From: Streptomyces clavuligerus
GTDB lineage: Bacteria > Actinomycetota > Actinomycetes > Streptomycetales > Streptomycetaceae
Assembly (NCBI RefSeq): GCF_005519465.1
Contig: NZ_CP027858.1
Coordinates: forward strand, 806,001-870,000
Length of the DNA: 64,000 bases
Direction of reading: 5' to 3'
Shown here: piece by piece, positions 1 to 8,341 of the stretch
Position numbering within the stretch: position 1 is the stretch's first letter
Layout: every line of letters begins with the position of its first letter
Position numbers and translations under genes: made by a program
Notes under the pieces: generated by a model
The model's database searches: none
Told to the model about the DNA's origin: nothing
The model's input: only the letters and a program-made list of their open reading frames with translations

Positions 1-263
1 CTCCGTGTGCCGGTCCCCGGCGTGACCCCGGGACAGGGTCCGCCTCCCGTACGTCCGCACCTCCGCACGCCCTTCCGTACGTCCGACCGCCCGCACCCGC
101 GCCCACCGCGCCCCAGCACGTCCGCGCCCCGCACACACGTGGGTCCGCGGTGCGCGCGTACGCCCCGACACGGCCCGCGGGCACCGCGCCGCCCCGCTCC
201 GTGCCCGGCGCGGGCCCGGCCCGTTCCCGTCTCATCAGTCGTCACTCACCCTGGAGTCCCCCG
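1..263. other. Upstream region without a recognised gene
   Basis: This 263-base stretch precedes the first gene. It is very GC-rich with short degenerate repeats of the form CGTCCG/CGTACG. I see no convincing promoter hexamers and no coding signal distinct from overlapping frames. It may hold the promoter of the following dehydrogenase or the end of a gene outside the window. Confidence 0.4.
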
Positions 264-2045
264 ATGGACACTCCTCTTTCCACCGTCGCCGTCGTCGGCC
301 TCGGCACCATGGGTACCGGGATCGCCGAAGTCCTCGCCCGTTCGGGGCGCACGGTCATCGGTATCGACATCAGCGGCGCCGCCGCCCAGCGGGCCGCCGC
401 CGCGCTCGACGCCGCCACCGCGCGCTCCGTCGACCGGGGCCGGATCGGCGAGGAGGAGCGCACCGCCGTCCTCGCCCGCTTCCGCACCCACCGCGACCTG
501 CGGGCCGCGGCGGCCGCCGATCTGGTGATCGAGGTGGTCAGCGAGTCGTACGCGGTCAAGCGGGCGGTGGTGCGGGAGCTGGACGCCGTGCTGCGGCCCG
601 GCGCGATCGTGGCGACCGGCACCAACGCCCTGTCGGTGACCCGGCTGGCCGCCGAATCCGCGCACCCCGAGCGGGTGGTGGGCATGCACTTCTTCAACCC
701 GGCCCCGGCGATGCGGCTCGTGGAGATCGTCTCCTCGGTGCTGACCGCCCCCGCCGTCGTCGAGGCCGTCACCGCGCTCGCCCGCGCGCTGGGCAAGGAG
801 CCGGTCGCGGCCGGGGACCGGCCCGGATTCGTCGCGGACGGCCTGCTCTTCGGCTATCTCAACCAGGCGGCGGCCATGTACGAGTCGGCGTACGCCTCCC
901 GGGAGGACATCGACGCGGCGATGCGGCTGGGGTGCGGGCTGCCGATGGGCCCGCTGACCCTGCTCGACCTGATCGGCCTCGACACCGCCCGGACCGTCCT
1001 GGAGGCGCTGTACGCGGAGTCCGGGGACCGGCTGCACGCCCCGGCCCCGGTGCTCCGGCAGCTCAGCGACGCCGGTCTGACCGGGCGCAAGGCGGGGCGC
1101 GGCTTCTACACCTACACCGGTCCCGGCAGCGGCGGGACGGTGCCCGACCGGCTCACCCCCCGGCCGTCGCACCGGCTCGCGACGGGCCGTGAGGTGCGGA
1201 CGGTGGGGATCGCGGGCTCGGGCACGATGGCGAGCGGCATCGCCGAGGTGTTCGCCCGGTCCGGCTACCGGGTGGTCCTCGCGGCCCGTTCCCCGGCCCG
1301 GGCCCGGGACGCCAGGGACCGCGTCGCGCGGTCCCTGGCCCGTTCGGTGGCGAAGGGCCGCACCACGGCGGAGGCGGCGGAGGGGACGCTGGAGCGGATC
1401 GACCCCGCGGGCGCGCTCGACGCGTTCGCCGACGTGGATCTCGCGCTGGAGGCGGTGGTCGAGGACCTGGAGGTCAAGCGGGGGCTCTTCGCCGAGCTGG
1501 ACGCGGTGTGCCGCCCCGGCGCGGTCCTCGCGACCACCACGTCCTCGCTTCCGGTGGTGGTCTGCGCGCGGGCCACCTCCCGCCCCGAGGACGTCGTCGG
1601 GATGCACTTCTTCAACCCGGCCCCGGTGATGAAGCTGGTGGAGATCGTCCGGACGGTGCTGACGGCGGACGAGGCGCACGCCACCGCGCGCGCGGTGACG
1701 GCCACCCTCAAGAAGCATCCGGTGGACTGCGGCGACCGGGCCGGATTCATCGTCAACGCGCTGCTGTTCCCGTATCTCAACAACGCGGTGAAGCTGGTCG
1801 AGAACCACTACGCCTCGCCGGACGAGGTCGACGCGGCGATGCGGCTGGGCGGCGGCTATCCGATGGGGCCGTTCGAGCTGCTGGACACGGTGGGGCTCGA
1901 TGTGTCGCTGACGATCGAGAAGGTGCTGCACCAGGAGTTCCGCGAGCCGGGTCTGGCTCCGGCCCCGCTGCTGGAGCGGCTGGTGGCCGCCGGCTGTCTG
2001 GGCCGCAAGACCGGGCGCGGCTTCCGCGAACATGCCGGGCGCTGA
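264..2045 (+). CDS. Fused double 3-hydroxybutyryl-CoA dehydrogenase
   Basis: This 593-residue protein carries two complete 3-hydroxyacyl-CoA dehydrogenase units in one chain. The first has a Rossmann motif GLGTMGTG at residues 12-19. The second has GSGTMASG near residue 317. Each unit also carries the active-site block MHFFNPAP and a C-terminal helical segment of the form MGP(L/F)xLLD. The family oxidises or reduces 3-hydroxybutyryl-CoA with NAD(P). Single-unit homologues are about 280-290 residues, so this is a tandem duplication and fusion. The ATG at 264 was chosen because it begins directly at the Rossmann domain; the upstream in-frame extension is low-complexity. It probably supplies the crotonyl-CoA precursor for the ethylmalonyl-CoA operon 5 kb downstream. 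A stem-loop follows the stop. Confidence 0.9.
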   Translation: MDTPLSTVAVVGLGTMGTGIAEVLARSGRTVIGIDISGAAAQRAAAALDAATARSVDRGRIGEEERTAVLARFRTHRDLRAAAAADLVIEVVSESYAVKRAVVRELDAVLRPGAIVATGTNALSVTRLAAESAHPERVVGMHFFNPAPAMRLVEIVSSVLTAPAVVEAVTALARALGKEPVAAGDRPGFVADGLLFGYLNQAAAMYESAYASREDIDAAMRLGCGLPMGPLTLLDLIGLDTARTVLEALYAESGDRLHAPAPVLRQLSDAGLTGRKAGRGFYTYTGPGSGGTVPDRLTPRPSHRLATGREVRTVGIAGSGTMASGIAEVFARSGYRVVLAARSPARARDARDRVARSLARSVAKGRTTAEAAEGTLERIDPAGALDAFADVDLALEAVVEDLEVKRGLFAELDAVCRPGAVLATTTSSLPVVVCARATSRPEDVVGMHFFNPAPVMKLVEIVRTVLTADEAHATARAVTATLKKHPVDCGDRAGFIVNALLFPYLNNAVKLVENHYASPDEVDAAMRLGGGYPMGPFELLDTVGLDVSLTIEKVLHQEFREPGLAPAPLLERLVAAGCLGRKTGRGFREHAGR

Positions 2046-2061
2046 CCGGCCCCCGGCACCC

Positions 2062-2090
2062 GGCTCCGGGGCGGATTCCGCTCCGGAGCC
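2062..2090 (+). terminator. Stem-loop terminator after the dehydrogenase
   Basis: Bases 2062-2075 pair with 2077-2090 around a minimal loop, giving a stem of about 14 bp with one G-T (G-U in RNA) pair. It starts 17 bases after the stop codon. There is no U-tract, as is common in GC-rich actinobacteria. Confidence 0.6.
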
Positions 2091-2331
2091 CGGGCACCCG
2101 CCGGGCCCCGGGACCGACCGCACACCCGCCACCGGACCCACCCCCATGCCGGGTTCCGGTTCGGGCCGGGGAAAGGACCCCCGGGCGCGGCCGTCCGACG
2201 GGCCCGGCGGGGTTCACCCGACCGGGCGCCGCGGCCCGGGGCCCGCGAGTGCCGGTGAACGGCCTGCCACGGACCGGTACGGGGACCACCCGCAGGCGCG
2301 CTCTCCTGCGCCGATGCAGTACGTTCGGGTC

Positions 2332-3198
2332 ATGCCCCAGCCCGCCAAGGCCCCCCGCCCGAAGACCACCGCCGACGTTCCCGAGAGCGCCGCGGGCACC
2401 CGCGCCGCCGCCCAGCGGCTGAAGATGCGCCGCGAACTGGCGGCGGCGGCGATGGAGCTGTTCGCGACCAAGGGGTACGAGGCGACGACCGTCGACGAGA
2501 TCGCGGCGGCCGCCGGGGTGGCCCGGCGCACCTTCTTCCGCCACTTCCGCTCCAAGGAAGAGGCCATCTTCCCGGACCACGACGACACCCTCGTCCGGGC
2601 CGAGGCGGTACTCAACGCGGCGCCCGCCCATGAGCAGCCGCTGGACACCGTGTGCCGGGGCATCAAGGAAGTGATGCGGATGTACGCGTCGTCCCCCGCG
2701 GTCTCCGTGGAGCGGTACCGGCTCACCCGTGAGGTGCCCACGCTGAGGGAGCGCGAGATCGCCTCCGTGGCCCGGTACGAGCGGCTGTTCACCCGCTATC
2801 TGCTGGGGCACTTCGACGAGCGCGACCACCACGACGGCAACGACGATCCGCTGCTGGCCGAGGTGGCGGCGTCCGCGGTGGTCACCGCGCACAACCATGT
2901 GCTGCGGCGCTGGCTGCGGGCGGGCGGCGAGGGCGATGTGGAGACGCAGCTCGACCACGCGTTCGCGATCGTCCGGGAGACCTTCGGCCGGGGGATCGGC
3001 GCGGGCCGTCCCCGGGGCGAGGAGGAGACCACGGCGCCCGCCGCCACCACGACCGCCGCCGCGGCCCCCGAACCGGTGGCGTTCACCGCGGTCCCGGCGG
3101 GGCCGGACGAGGTCCTCGTCGCGGTGGCCCGCACGGACGCGCCGCTGGACGATGTGATGCGGACGATCGAGCGCGCCCTCCAGGCACACCGCGCCTGA
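2332..3198 (+). CDS. TetR family transcriptional regulator
   Basis: This 288-residue protein has a TetR-type helix-turn-helix at residues about 30-80, including TVDEIAAAAGVARRTFFRHF, followed by a helical ligand or dimerisation domain and a low-complexity Ala/Pro/Thr segment before the C-terminus. A further in-frame ATG lies at 2314. I prefer 2332 because a -10-like TACGTT (2320-2325) sits six bases before it, which would give a leaderless transcript. It lies between the 3-hydroxybutyryl-CoA dehydrogenase and the ethylmalonyl-CoA operon, so it may control acetyl-CoA assimilation genes. That is an inference from position; the ligand is unknown. Confidence 0.88.
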   Translation: MPQPAKAPRPKTTADVPESAAGTRAAAQRLKMRRELAAAAMELFATKGYEATTVDEIAAAAGVARRTFFRHFRSKEEAIFPDHDDTLVRAEAVLNAAPAHEQPLDTVCRGIKEVMRMYASSPAVSVERYRLTREVPTLREREIASVARYERLFTRYLLGHFDERDHHDGNDDPLLAEVAASAVVTAHNHVLRRWLRAGGEGDVETQLDHAFAIVRETFGRGIGAGRPRGEEETTAPAATTTAAAAPEPVAFTAVPAGPDEVLVAVARTDAPLDDVMRTIERALQAHRA

Positions 3199-3553
3199 CC
3201 GGCGTCCCGCCCCGGCCGGGACCGGTATCCGCCCAAAGCGGGCGGGTCCGGACGGGGCACCCCCTCCACCAGGACCGGAAGCCATGCGTCCGGGGACCCG
3301 CGCCCTCCCCCGTTCCTCGCATACAGCCCATTCAGCTCATTCGACCCGTCCGGGGCGATCGGTGCCGCCGATGGGCGGCACACGCTCCGTCCGATCGGCC
3401 CGCCAGCCACCGTGATCAACACGATGGCCCATAAACATAGGCTCCAATCCCCCGATGTTTACTTCCACTTGACGCACCATGGGCCGCTTCTTACGCTCCA
3501 CACCGTTCAGTCATCGGATCACTGTGCACGTCCTTGGACGGAGTTGATCAGCC
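3199..3553 (+). other. Regulatory intergenic region before the GH95-like gene
   Basis: This 355-base gap holds the promoter of the downstream secreted glycosidase. The last 150 bases are noticeably AT-richer than their surroundings. No small gene is evident. Confidence 0.5.
3432..3497 (+). promoter_or_regulatory. Promoter and operator-like inverted repeat of the GH95-like gene
   Basis: A -35 box TTGACG (3469-3474) and a -10 box TACGCT (3492-3497) are separated by exactly 17 bases, close to the housekeeping consensus. Just upstream lies an inverted repeat TAAACAT (3432-3438) and ATGTTTA (3455-3461), well placed for a regulator binding at the -35 edge. Transcription would start near 3504, about 50 bases before the GTG. 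Confidence 0.65.
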
Positions 3554-6472
3554 GTGTCCGTGAGCAGGCGTGGATTTCTGGGACAGGTGGCCGCCGGGGC
3601 GGCATGCGGTACGGCCGGCGGGGTCGCGGTCGGCGGGATGGCGGTGGGCACCGCGTCGCCCGCCCTGGCCGCACCCGCCACGGAGCAGCGCGCGGGCCCC
3701 GTGCGCGGGATGCGGACCGACCAGGAGTGGGAGTACTTCCTCGCCGGTCAGGACCTGATCTGGAAGCGGCTCCCCCGCACCTGGTACGAGGGGCCCTTCC
3801 TCGGCAACGGGCTGCTGGGCTCGATCGCCTACGCCGAACCGGGGGAGAACGCCCTCCGTTTCACCGTCCACCACAGCGAAGTCCAGGACCACCGGCCGCA
3901 GTTCGGCAACGAGTGGGGCGTGGCCCGGCTGCCCGTCGGCAATCTGGTGCTCACCCCGGTGGGGACCATCACCGGCGCCGACCTCCGGCTCGACCTCTGG
4001 AACGCCGAGATCAGCGGCATGATCACCACCGATCGCGGCACCCTGCGGCTGCGTGCCCTCGTCCACAACGACCGGACGCTGCTGGTGGTGACCGTCCGCC
4101 CGAGCAAGGGCGAGGAGGGCTTTCGCTGGGAGTTCCGCCCGTCCCCCGCGATCAGCCCCCGGATCGTGCGCGAGGACCCGCCGAAGACCTTCCCGCCCAA
4201 CCCGCCGCCCGTCACCCGGCAGGAGGACGGCCTCACCGTCGTCACCCAGGCCCTGTACGCGGGCGGGCAGACGGCCACCGCCCACCGCGAGCGCCGCCGG
4301 GGCCGTGAGCGCACCTTCCTGCTCGGCGTGGCCCACTCCCATCCGGCCACGGACGCGGAGCAGCGGGTGACGGCGGCCGTCCGCAGGGCCGCCGCGCTGC
4401 CCGCGACCGCGCTGCGGCGCACCCACCGCGACTGGTGGCACCGGTTCTACCGGAAGAGCTTCCTGTCCGTACCCGATCAACTGCTCCAGAGCTTCTACTG
4501 GATTCAGCTCTACAAGCTGGGCAGCGCGGCCCGCGCCTCCGCGCCGGTGATGGCGACCACCGGCCCCTGGCTGGAGCCGACCCCCTGGCCGAGCGTGTGG
4601 TGGAACCTCAACGCCCAGCTGGAGTACTGGCCCGTCTACGGCTCCAACCATCTGGAGCTGGACGCGATCCCGCGCACCCTCGCCGAGAACACCGACATCC
4701 TGATCGGCGCGCTCCGCGAGCCCTATCGGCACGACTCGGCGGGGCTGCGGCGCTCCACCGACGCCCAGTGCGACGACGCGGGGTTCGTGGGGGTGCCCGG
4801 GGTCGGCGACCCGGAGGTGGGCGATCTCCCCTGGGCGCTGCACAATGTCTGGCTGACCTACCGCCACACCCTGGACCGGCGGGTGCTGGAGGACGTCCTC
4901 TACCCGCTGCTGCGCCGTTCCACCAACTACTATCTGCACTTCCTCACCACCGGGGCGGACGGCCGGCTCCATCTGCCGAAGACCTTCTCGCCCGAGTACG
5001 GCAGCGCGCCCGACTGCAACTACGACCTGGCGCTGATCCGCTGGAGCTGCGCCACCCTGCTGGAGACGGTGCGGCTGCTGAAGCGGTCCGATCCGCTGGA
5101 GTCGCGCTGGCGCGAGGTGCTGGAGAAGCTGACCGACCACCCGGTGGACGAGAAGGGGTTCATGGTCGGGGCGGGGGTGCCCTTCGCCAAGTCGCACCGG
5201 CACTACTCGCACCTGCTCGCCGTCTACCCGCTCCATCTGATCAACTGGGACCAGCCGGAGCACCGCGATCTGATCGCCCGTTCGCTCCAGCACTGGATCG
5301 GCTTCGAGGGCGCGCTGCGCGGCTACAGCTTCACCGGCGCCGCGTCCATCGCCGCCCAGATGGGCCGGGGCGACGAGGCCCTGCGCCATCTGCGGGAGCT
5401 GGTGGCCCGGTTCATCCAGCCGAACACCATGTACTACGAGGCCGGGCCGGTGATCGAGACCCCGCTGTCGGGGGCGATGACCCTGCACGACATGGTCTGC
5501 CAGAGCTGGGGCGGAACGGTGCGGATCTTCCCCGGGGTGCCGGCCGAGTGGGCGGACGTGACGCTCCACGACTTCAGGACCGAGGGGGCGTTCCTGGTCA
5601 GCGCGGTGCGCCGGGGCGGTGCGACCCGCTGGGTGCGCGTCCGTGAGGCGGGCGCGCCGCCGGGACGGATCGCCGGGGAGCGGGAGCACTGCCGGGTGCG
5701 GCACTCCATCGCGGGCCCGGTGACGGTCTCGGGGGTCGGGGGACCGGCCCCGGTCTGGCGCGAGCTGGGCGGCGGCGAGGTGGAACTGGAGCTGGGCCGC
5801 CGGGCCCAGGCCGTGATCCATCCGGCGGGCACCCGGCCCGACCTCACCGTGGAGCCGGTGCGGATCACCAGGCCCGCCGAGCCCTGGGGGCTGCCTCCGC
5901 TCGGCCCGACGGGCGGGGTGACCCCGGTGGATCTGGCGGCCCACTTCGACAACGACGCCATCACCACCGAGATGTTCTTCGGGGACGGCGACTTCGACGG
6001 CACCGGGCGCACCTATCCGATGGCGCAGCTCCCGCAGACCGGCCGGACCACGGACGACCAGATCACCTTCTCGTTCGCGAACGGTAGTGAGGGCTCGAAG
6101 AACAACGTGGTCGCGGCGGGGCAGCGGGTCGCCGTGGAGCCGGGGTCGTATGCCCGGCTGCATGTGCTGGGTTCGGGCGACACCGGGAATGTGACGGTCC
6201 CGGCGGTGCTCTCGTACGCGGACGGGACGGCGGCGACGGTGCCGGTGCGGCTGACCGGCTGGCTGTCGGGTCCGGCGTACGGGGAGACGGAGGCCGTGCG
6301 GACCAGCCAGATCCACACCCGGGGCGGGCCGGTGGGCACCAAGTCGGCGATCTTCCATCAGCGGGTGCCGGTGGACCCGGGGCGCCGGCTGGTCTCGGTG
6401 ACGCTGGGCCGCCCCTCGGGGACGGCGCGGGCGCATGTGTTCGCCCTCTCCCTGGAGGCGGCCACCGGCTGA
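3554..6472 (+). CDS. Secreted GH95-like glycosidase (alpha-L-fucosidase family)
   Basis: This 972-residue exported enzyme starts at a GTG with a twin-arginine signal (SRRGFLG, residues 4-10) and an Ala-rich cleavage region near residue 38. The body resembles glycoside hydrolase family 95: an N-terminal beta domain, then an alpha/alpha-barrel with VWWNLNAQLEYW near residue 350 (the family Asn-x-Asn block) and SPEYG near residue 480 (candidate catalytic Glu). After about residue 785 comes an additional beta-sandwich domain with HFDND and FDGTGRTYPM, a likely carbohydrate-binding or accessory module. GH95 enzymes cleave alpha-L-fucosides or related alpha-L-galactosides. The usual second acidic block is hard to place, so the exact substrate is open. 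It is monocistronic with its own promoter and a downstream hairpin. Confidence 0.8.
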   Translation: MSVSRRGFLGQVAAGAACGTAGGVAVGGMAVGTASPALAAPATEQRAGPVRGMRTDQEWEYFLAGQDLIWKRLPRTWYEGPFLGNGLLGSIAYAEPGENALRFTVHHSEVQDHRPQFGNEWGVARLPVGNLVLTPVGTITGADLRLDLWNAEISGMITTDRGTLRLRALVHNDRTLLVVTVRPSKGEEGFRWEFRPSPAISPRIVREDPPKTFPPNPPPVTRQEDGLTVVTQALYAGGQTATAHRERRRGRERTFLLGVAHSHPATDAEQRVTAAVRRAAALPATALRRTHRDWWHRFYRKSFLSVPDQLLQSFYWIQLYKLGSAARASAPVMATTGPWLEPTPWPSVWWNLNAQLEYWPVYGSNHLELDAIPRTLAENTDILIGALREPYRHDSAGLRRSTDAQCDDAGFVGVPGVGDPEVGDLPWALHNVWLTYRHTLDRRVLEDVLYPLLRRSTNYYLHFLTTGADGRLHLPKTFSPEYGSAPDCNYDLALIRWSCATLLETVRLLKRSDPLESRWREVLEKLTDHPVDEKGFMVGAGVPFAKSHRHYSHLLAVYPLHLINWDQPEHRDLIARSLQHWIGFEGALRGYSFTGAASIAAQMGRGDEALRHLRELVARFIQPNTMYYEAGPVIETPLSGAMTLHDMVCQSWGGTVRIFPGVPAEWADVTLHDFRTEGAFLVSAVRRGGATRWVRVREAGAPPGRIAGEREHCRVRHSIAGPVTVSGVGGPAPVWRELGGGEVELELGRRAQAVIHPAGTRPDLTVEPVRITRPAEPWGLPPLGPTGGVTPVDLAAHFDNDAITTEMFFGDGDFDGTGRTYPMAQLPQTGRTTDDQITFSFANGSEGSKNNVVAAGQRVAVEPGSYARLHVLGSGDTGNVTVPAVLSYADGTAATVPVRLTGWLSGPAYGETEAVRTSQIHTRGGPVGTKSAIFHQRVPVDPGRRLVSVTLGRPSGTARAHVFALSLEAATG

Positions 6473-6514
6473 TCGGCCGTGCCGCCGTCCGGCGGTGTCC
6501 CACGGCGGTGCGGT

Positions 6515-6550
6515 GGCGCGGCCCGTCCCGGTCCCGGGGCGGGCCGCGCC
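6515..6550 (+). terminator. GC-rich hairpin after the GH95-like gene
   Basis: An 11-base arm at 6515-6525 is perfectly complementary to 6540-6550, around a 14-base G/C-rich loop. It lies 43 bases after the stop codon. Confidence 0.55.
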
Positions 6551-6711
6551 GCCGTTCCCCCCGCGCCCTTCCCGTGCTCGGCCGTTCCCCGCGCCTTCCT
6601 CGCGCTCAGCCGCTCAGCCTTCCCCCGCACCCTCCTCCCGCTCGGCCCCCCGCATCCCCGCGCCCCTCTCGCGCTCATCTGTGGCGCCTTCGGGCCGGAT
6701 GAGGGAGATTC

Positions 6712-6755
6712 TTGGCACGCAGTGTCTTGCAAGCTGACACGCAGTGCCATACGTT
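6712..6755 (+). promoter_or_regulatory. ccrA promoter with nested palindromic operator
   Basis: Two related half-palindromes, GGCACGCAGTGTC (6714-6726) and GACACGCAGTGCC (6736-6748), flank CTTGCAAG (6726-6733), so that the outer arms TGGCAC and GTGCCA form a dyad about 37 bp wide. A promoter TTGCAA (6727-6732), 17-base spacer, TACGTT (6750-6755) lies inside it. A protein bound here would block the polymerase. The TetR regulator at 2332 is a candidate, by position only. Confidence 0.55.
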
Positions 6756-6992
6756 GAGCCTGTCCGGGCGGCCGGCGGGCTGCGGACTCCGCGTCCGCCG
6801 GCTGTCCCCGCGGGCCATCGCGCCCATGCGCCCGGACGCCTGCGTCACAGGCTTCGCATCCCGCGCCACCAGCGCGTTCAGCAGCACCGCGCCGAACCGA
6901 CGGCACACCTCCACAGCAGCAGCACGTATCGACCCCCACTCCTCGCGGGAGCCCCCCGGGCTCCCCCGACGCGCTTCGCCGGAGGCACCACC

Positions 6993-8330
6993 GTGAAGGA
7001 AATCCTGGACGCGATCCAGTCGGCGGACAGCACACCCGACGACTTCGCCGGGCTGCCGGTCCCCGAGTCCTACCGCGCCGTGACGGTGCACAAGGACGAG
7101 ACCGGAATGTTTGAAGGGCTCCCGACCCAGGAGAAGGACCCCCGCAGCTCCCTCCATGTGGAGGACGTGGCCGTGCCGGAACTCGGCCCCGGTGAGGCGC
7201 TGGTGGCCGTCATGGCCTCGTCGGTGAATTACAACTCGGTCTGGACCTCCCTCTTCGAACCGCTGCCGACCTTCGGCTTCCTGGAGCGCTACGGCAGACT
7301 CTCCCCGCTGGCGCGGCGGCACGACCTGCCGTACCACGTGATCGGCTCCGACCTGGCGGGGGTGGTGCTGCGGACCGGTCCCGGCGTCACCGCCTGGCGG
7401 CCGGGGGACGAGGTGGTCGCCCACTGCCTCTCGGTGGAAATGGAGTCCTCCGACGGCCACAACGACACGATGCTCGACCCGGAGCAGCGGATCTGGGGCT
7501 TCGAGACCAACTTCGGCGGACTCGCCGAGCTGGCCCTCGTCAAGTCCAATCAGCTCATGCCGAAGCCCGCCCATCTGACCTGGGAGGAGGCGGCGTCCCC
7601 CGGGCTGGTGAACTCCACCGCCTACCGGCAGCTCGTCTCCCGCAACGGCGCCGGGATGAAGCAGGGCGACAACGTGCTGATCTGGGGCGCGAGCGGTGGA
7701 CTCGGCTCGTACGCCACCCAGTTCGCGCTGGCGGGCGGGGCGAACCCGATCTGTGTGGTCTCCAGCGCGCGCAAGGCGGAGCTGTGCCGGGCCATGGGCG
7801 CGGAGGCCGTCATCGACCGCGGTGCCGAGGACTACCGCTTCTGGACCGGGGACGGGCGGCAGGACCCGCGCGAGTGGAAGCGGTTCGGCCGCCGCATCCG
7901 CGAGCTGACCGGCGGCGAGGACGTCGATATCGTCTTCGAGCACCCCGGCCGGGAGACCTTCGGCGCCAGTGTGTATGTCACCCGCAAGGGCGGCACCATC
8001 GTCACCTGTGCCTCCACCACCGGCTACACCCATGAGTACGACAACCGCTATCTGTGGATGTCGCTCAAGCGGATCATCGGCTCCCACTTCGCCAACTACC
8101 GTGAGGCGTGGGAGGCCAACCGGCTCATCGCCCGGGGGAAGATCCACCCCACCCTCTCCACGGTCTATCCGCTGGAGCGGACGGGGCAGGCCGTGTACGA
8201 CGTCCACCGCAACCTCCACCAGGGCAAGGTGGGGGTGCTCGCGCTCGCCCCGGCCGAAGGGCTCGGCGTGCGCGACCCCGGGATGCGCGCCCGGCATCTC
8301 GACGCCATCAACCGCTTCCGCAGCCACTGA
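6993..8330 (+). CDS. ccrA: Crotonyl-CoA carboxylase/reductase
   Basis: This 445-residue enzyme carboxylates crotonyl-CoA with NADPH and CO2 to ethylmalonyl-CoA, the key step of the ethylmalonyl-CoA pathway and a source of polyketide extender units. It has the medium-chain reductase fold with a nucleotide-binding GASGGLGS near residue 233. The four residues known to hold CO2 in characterised Ccr are at the expected positions: Asn81 (SVNYNSVW), Phe170-Glu171 (WGFETNF) and His365 (GSHFANY). The GTG at 6993 follows a good GGAGG eight bases upstream; longer in-frame starts give a low-complexity extension. It is first in an operon with meaA, mcl, a MaoC hydratase and an acyl-CoA dehydrogenase. Confidence 0.96.
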   Translation: MKEILDAIQSADSTPDDFAGLPVPESYRAVTVHKDETGMFEGLPTQEKDPRSSLHVEDVAVPELGPGEALVAVMASSVNYNSVWTSLFEPLPTFGFLERYGRLSPLARRHDLPYHVIGSDLAGVVLRTGPGVTAWRPGDEVVAHCLSVEMESSDGHNDTMLDPEQRIWGFETNFGGLAELALVKSNQLMPKPAHLTWEEAASPGLVNSTAYRQLVSRNGAGMKQGDNVLIWGASGGLGSYATQFALAGGANPICVVSSARKAELCRAMGAEAVIDRGAEDYRFWTGDGRQDPREWKRFGRRIRELTGGEDVDIVFEHPGRETFGASVYVTRKGGTIVTCASTTGYTHEYDNRYLWMSLKRIIGSHFANYREAWEANRLIARGKIHPTLSTVYPLERTGQAVYDVHRNLHQGKVGVLALAPAEGLGVRDPGMRARHLDAINRFRSH

Positions 8331-8341
8331 GGCCGCCGCCG

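Larger units (their letters stand above)
6473..6992 (+). other. Intergenic region between GH95-like gene and ccrA
   Basis: This 520-base gap holds a terminator hairpin for the glycosidase at its start, a C-rich low-complexity stretch at about 6550-6680, and the ccrA promoter and operator near 6712-6755. The remaining 230 bases would form a long leader. I see no convincing small gene. Confidence 0.5.

Noticed and set aside
246..2147. A long minus-strand open frame opposite the double dehydrogenase, and many similar frames opposite or overlapping real genes
   Set aside because: They are by-products of extreme third-position GC. They show only Arg/Gly/Pro/Ala-rich peptides without domains.
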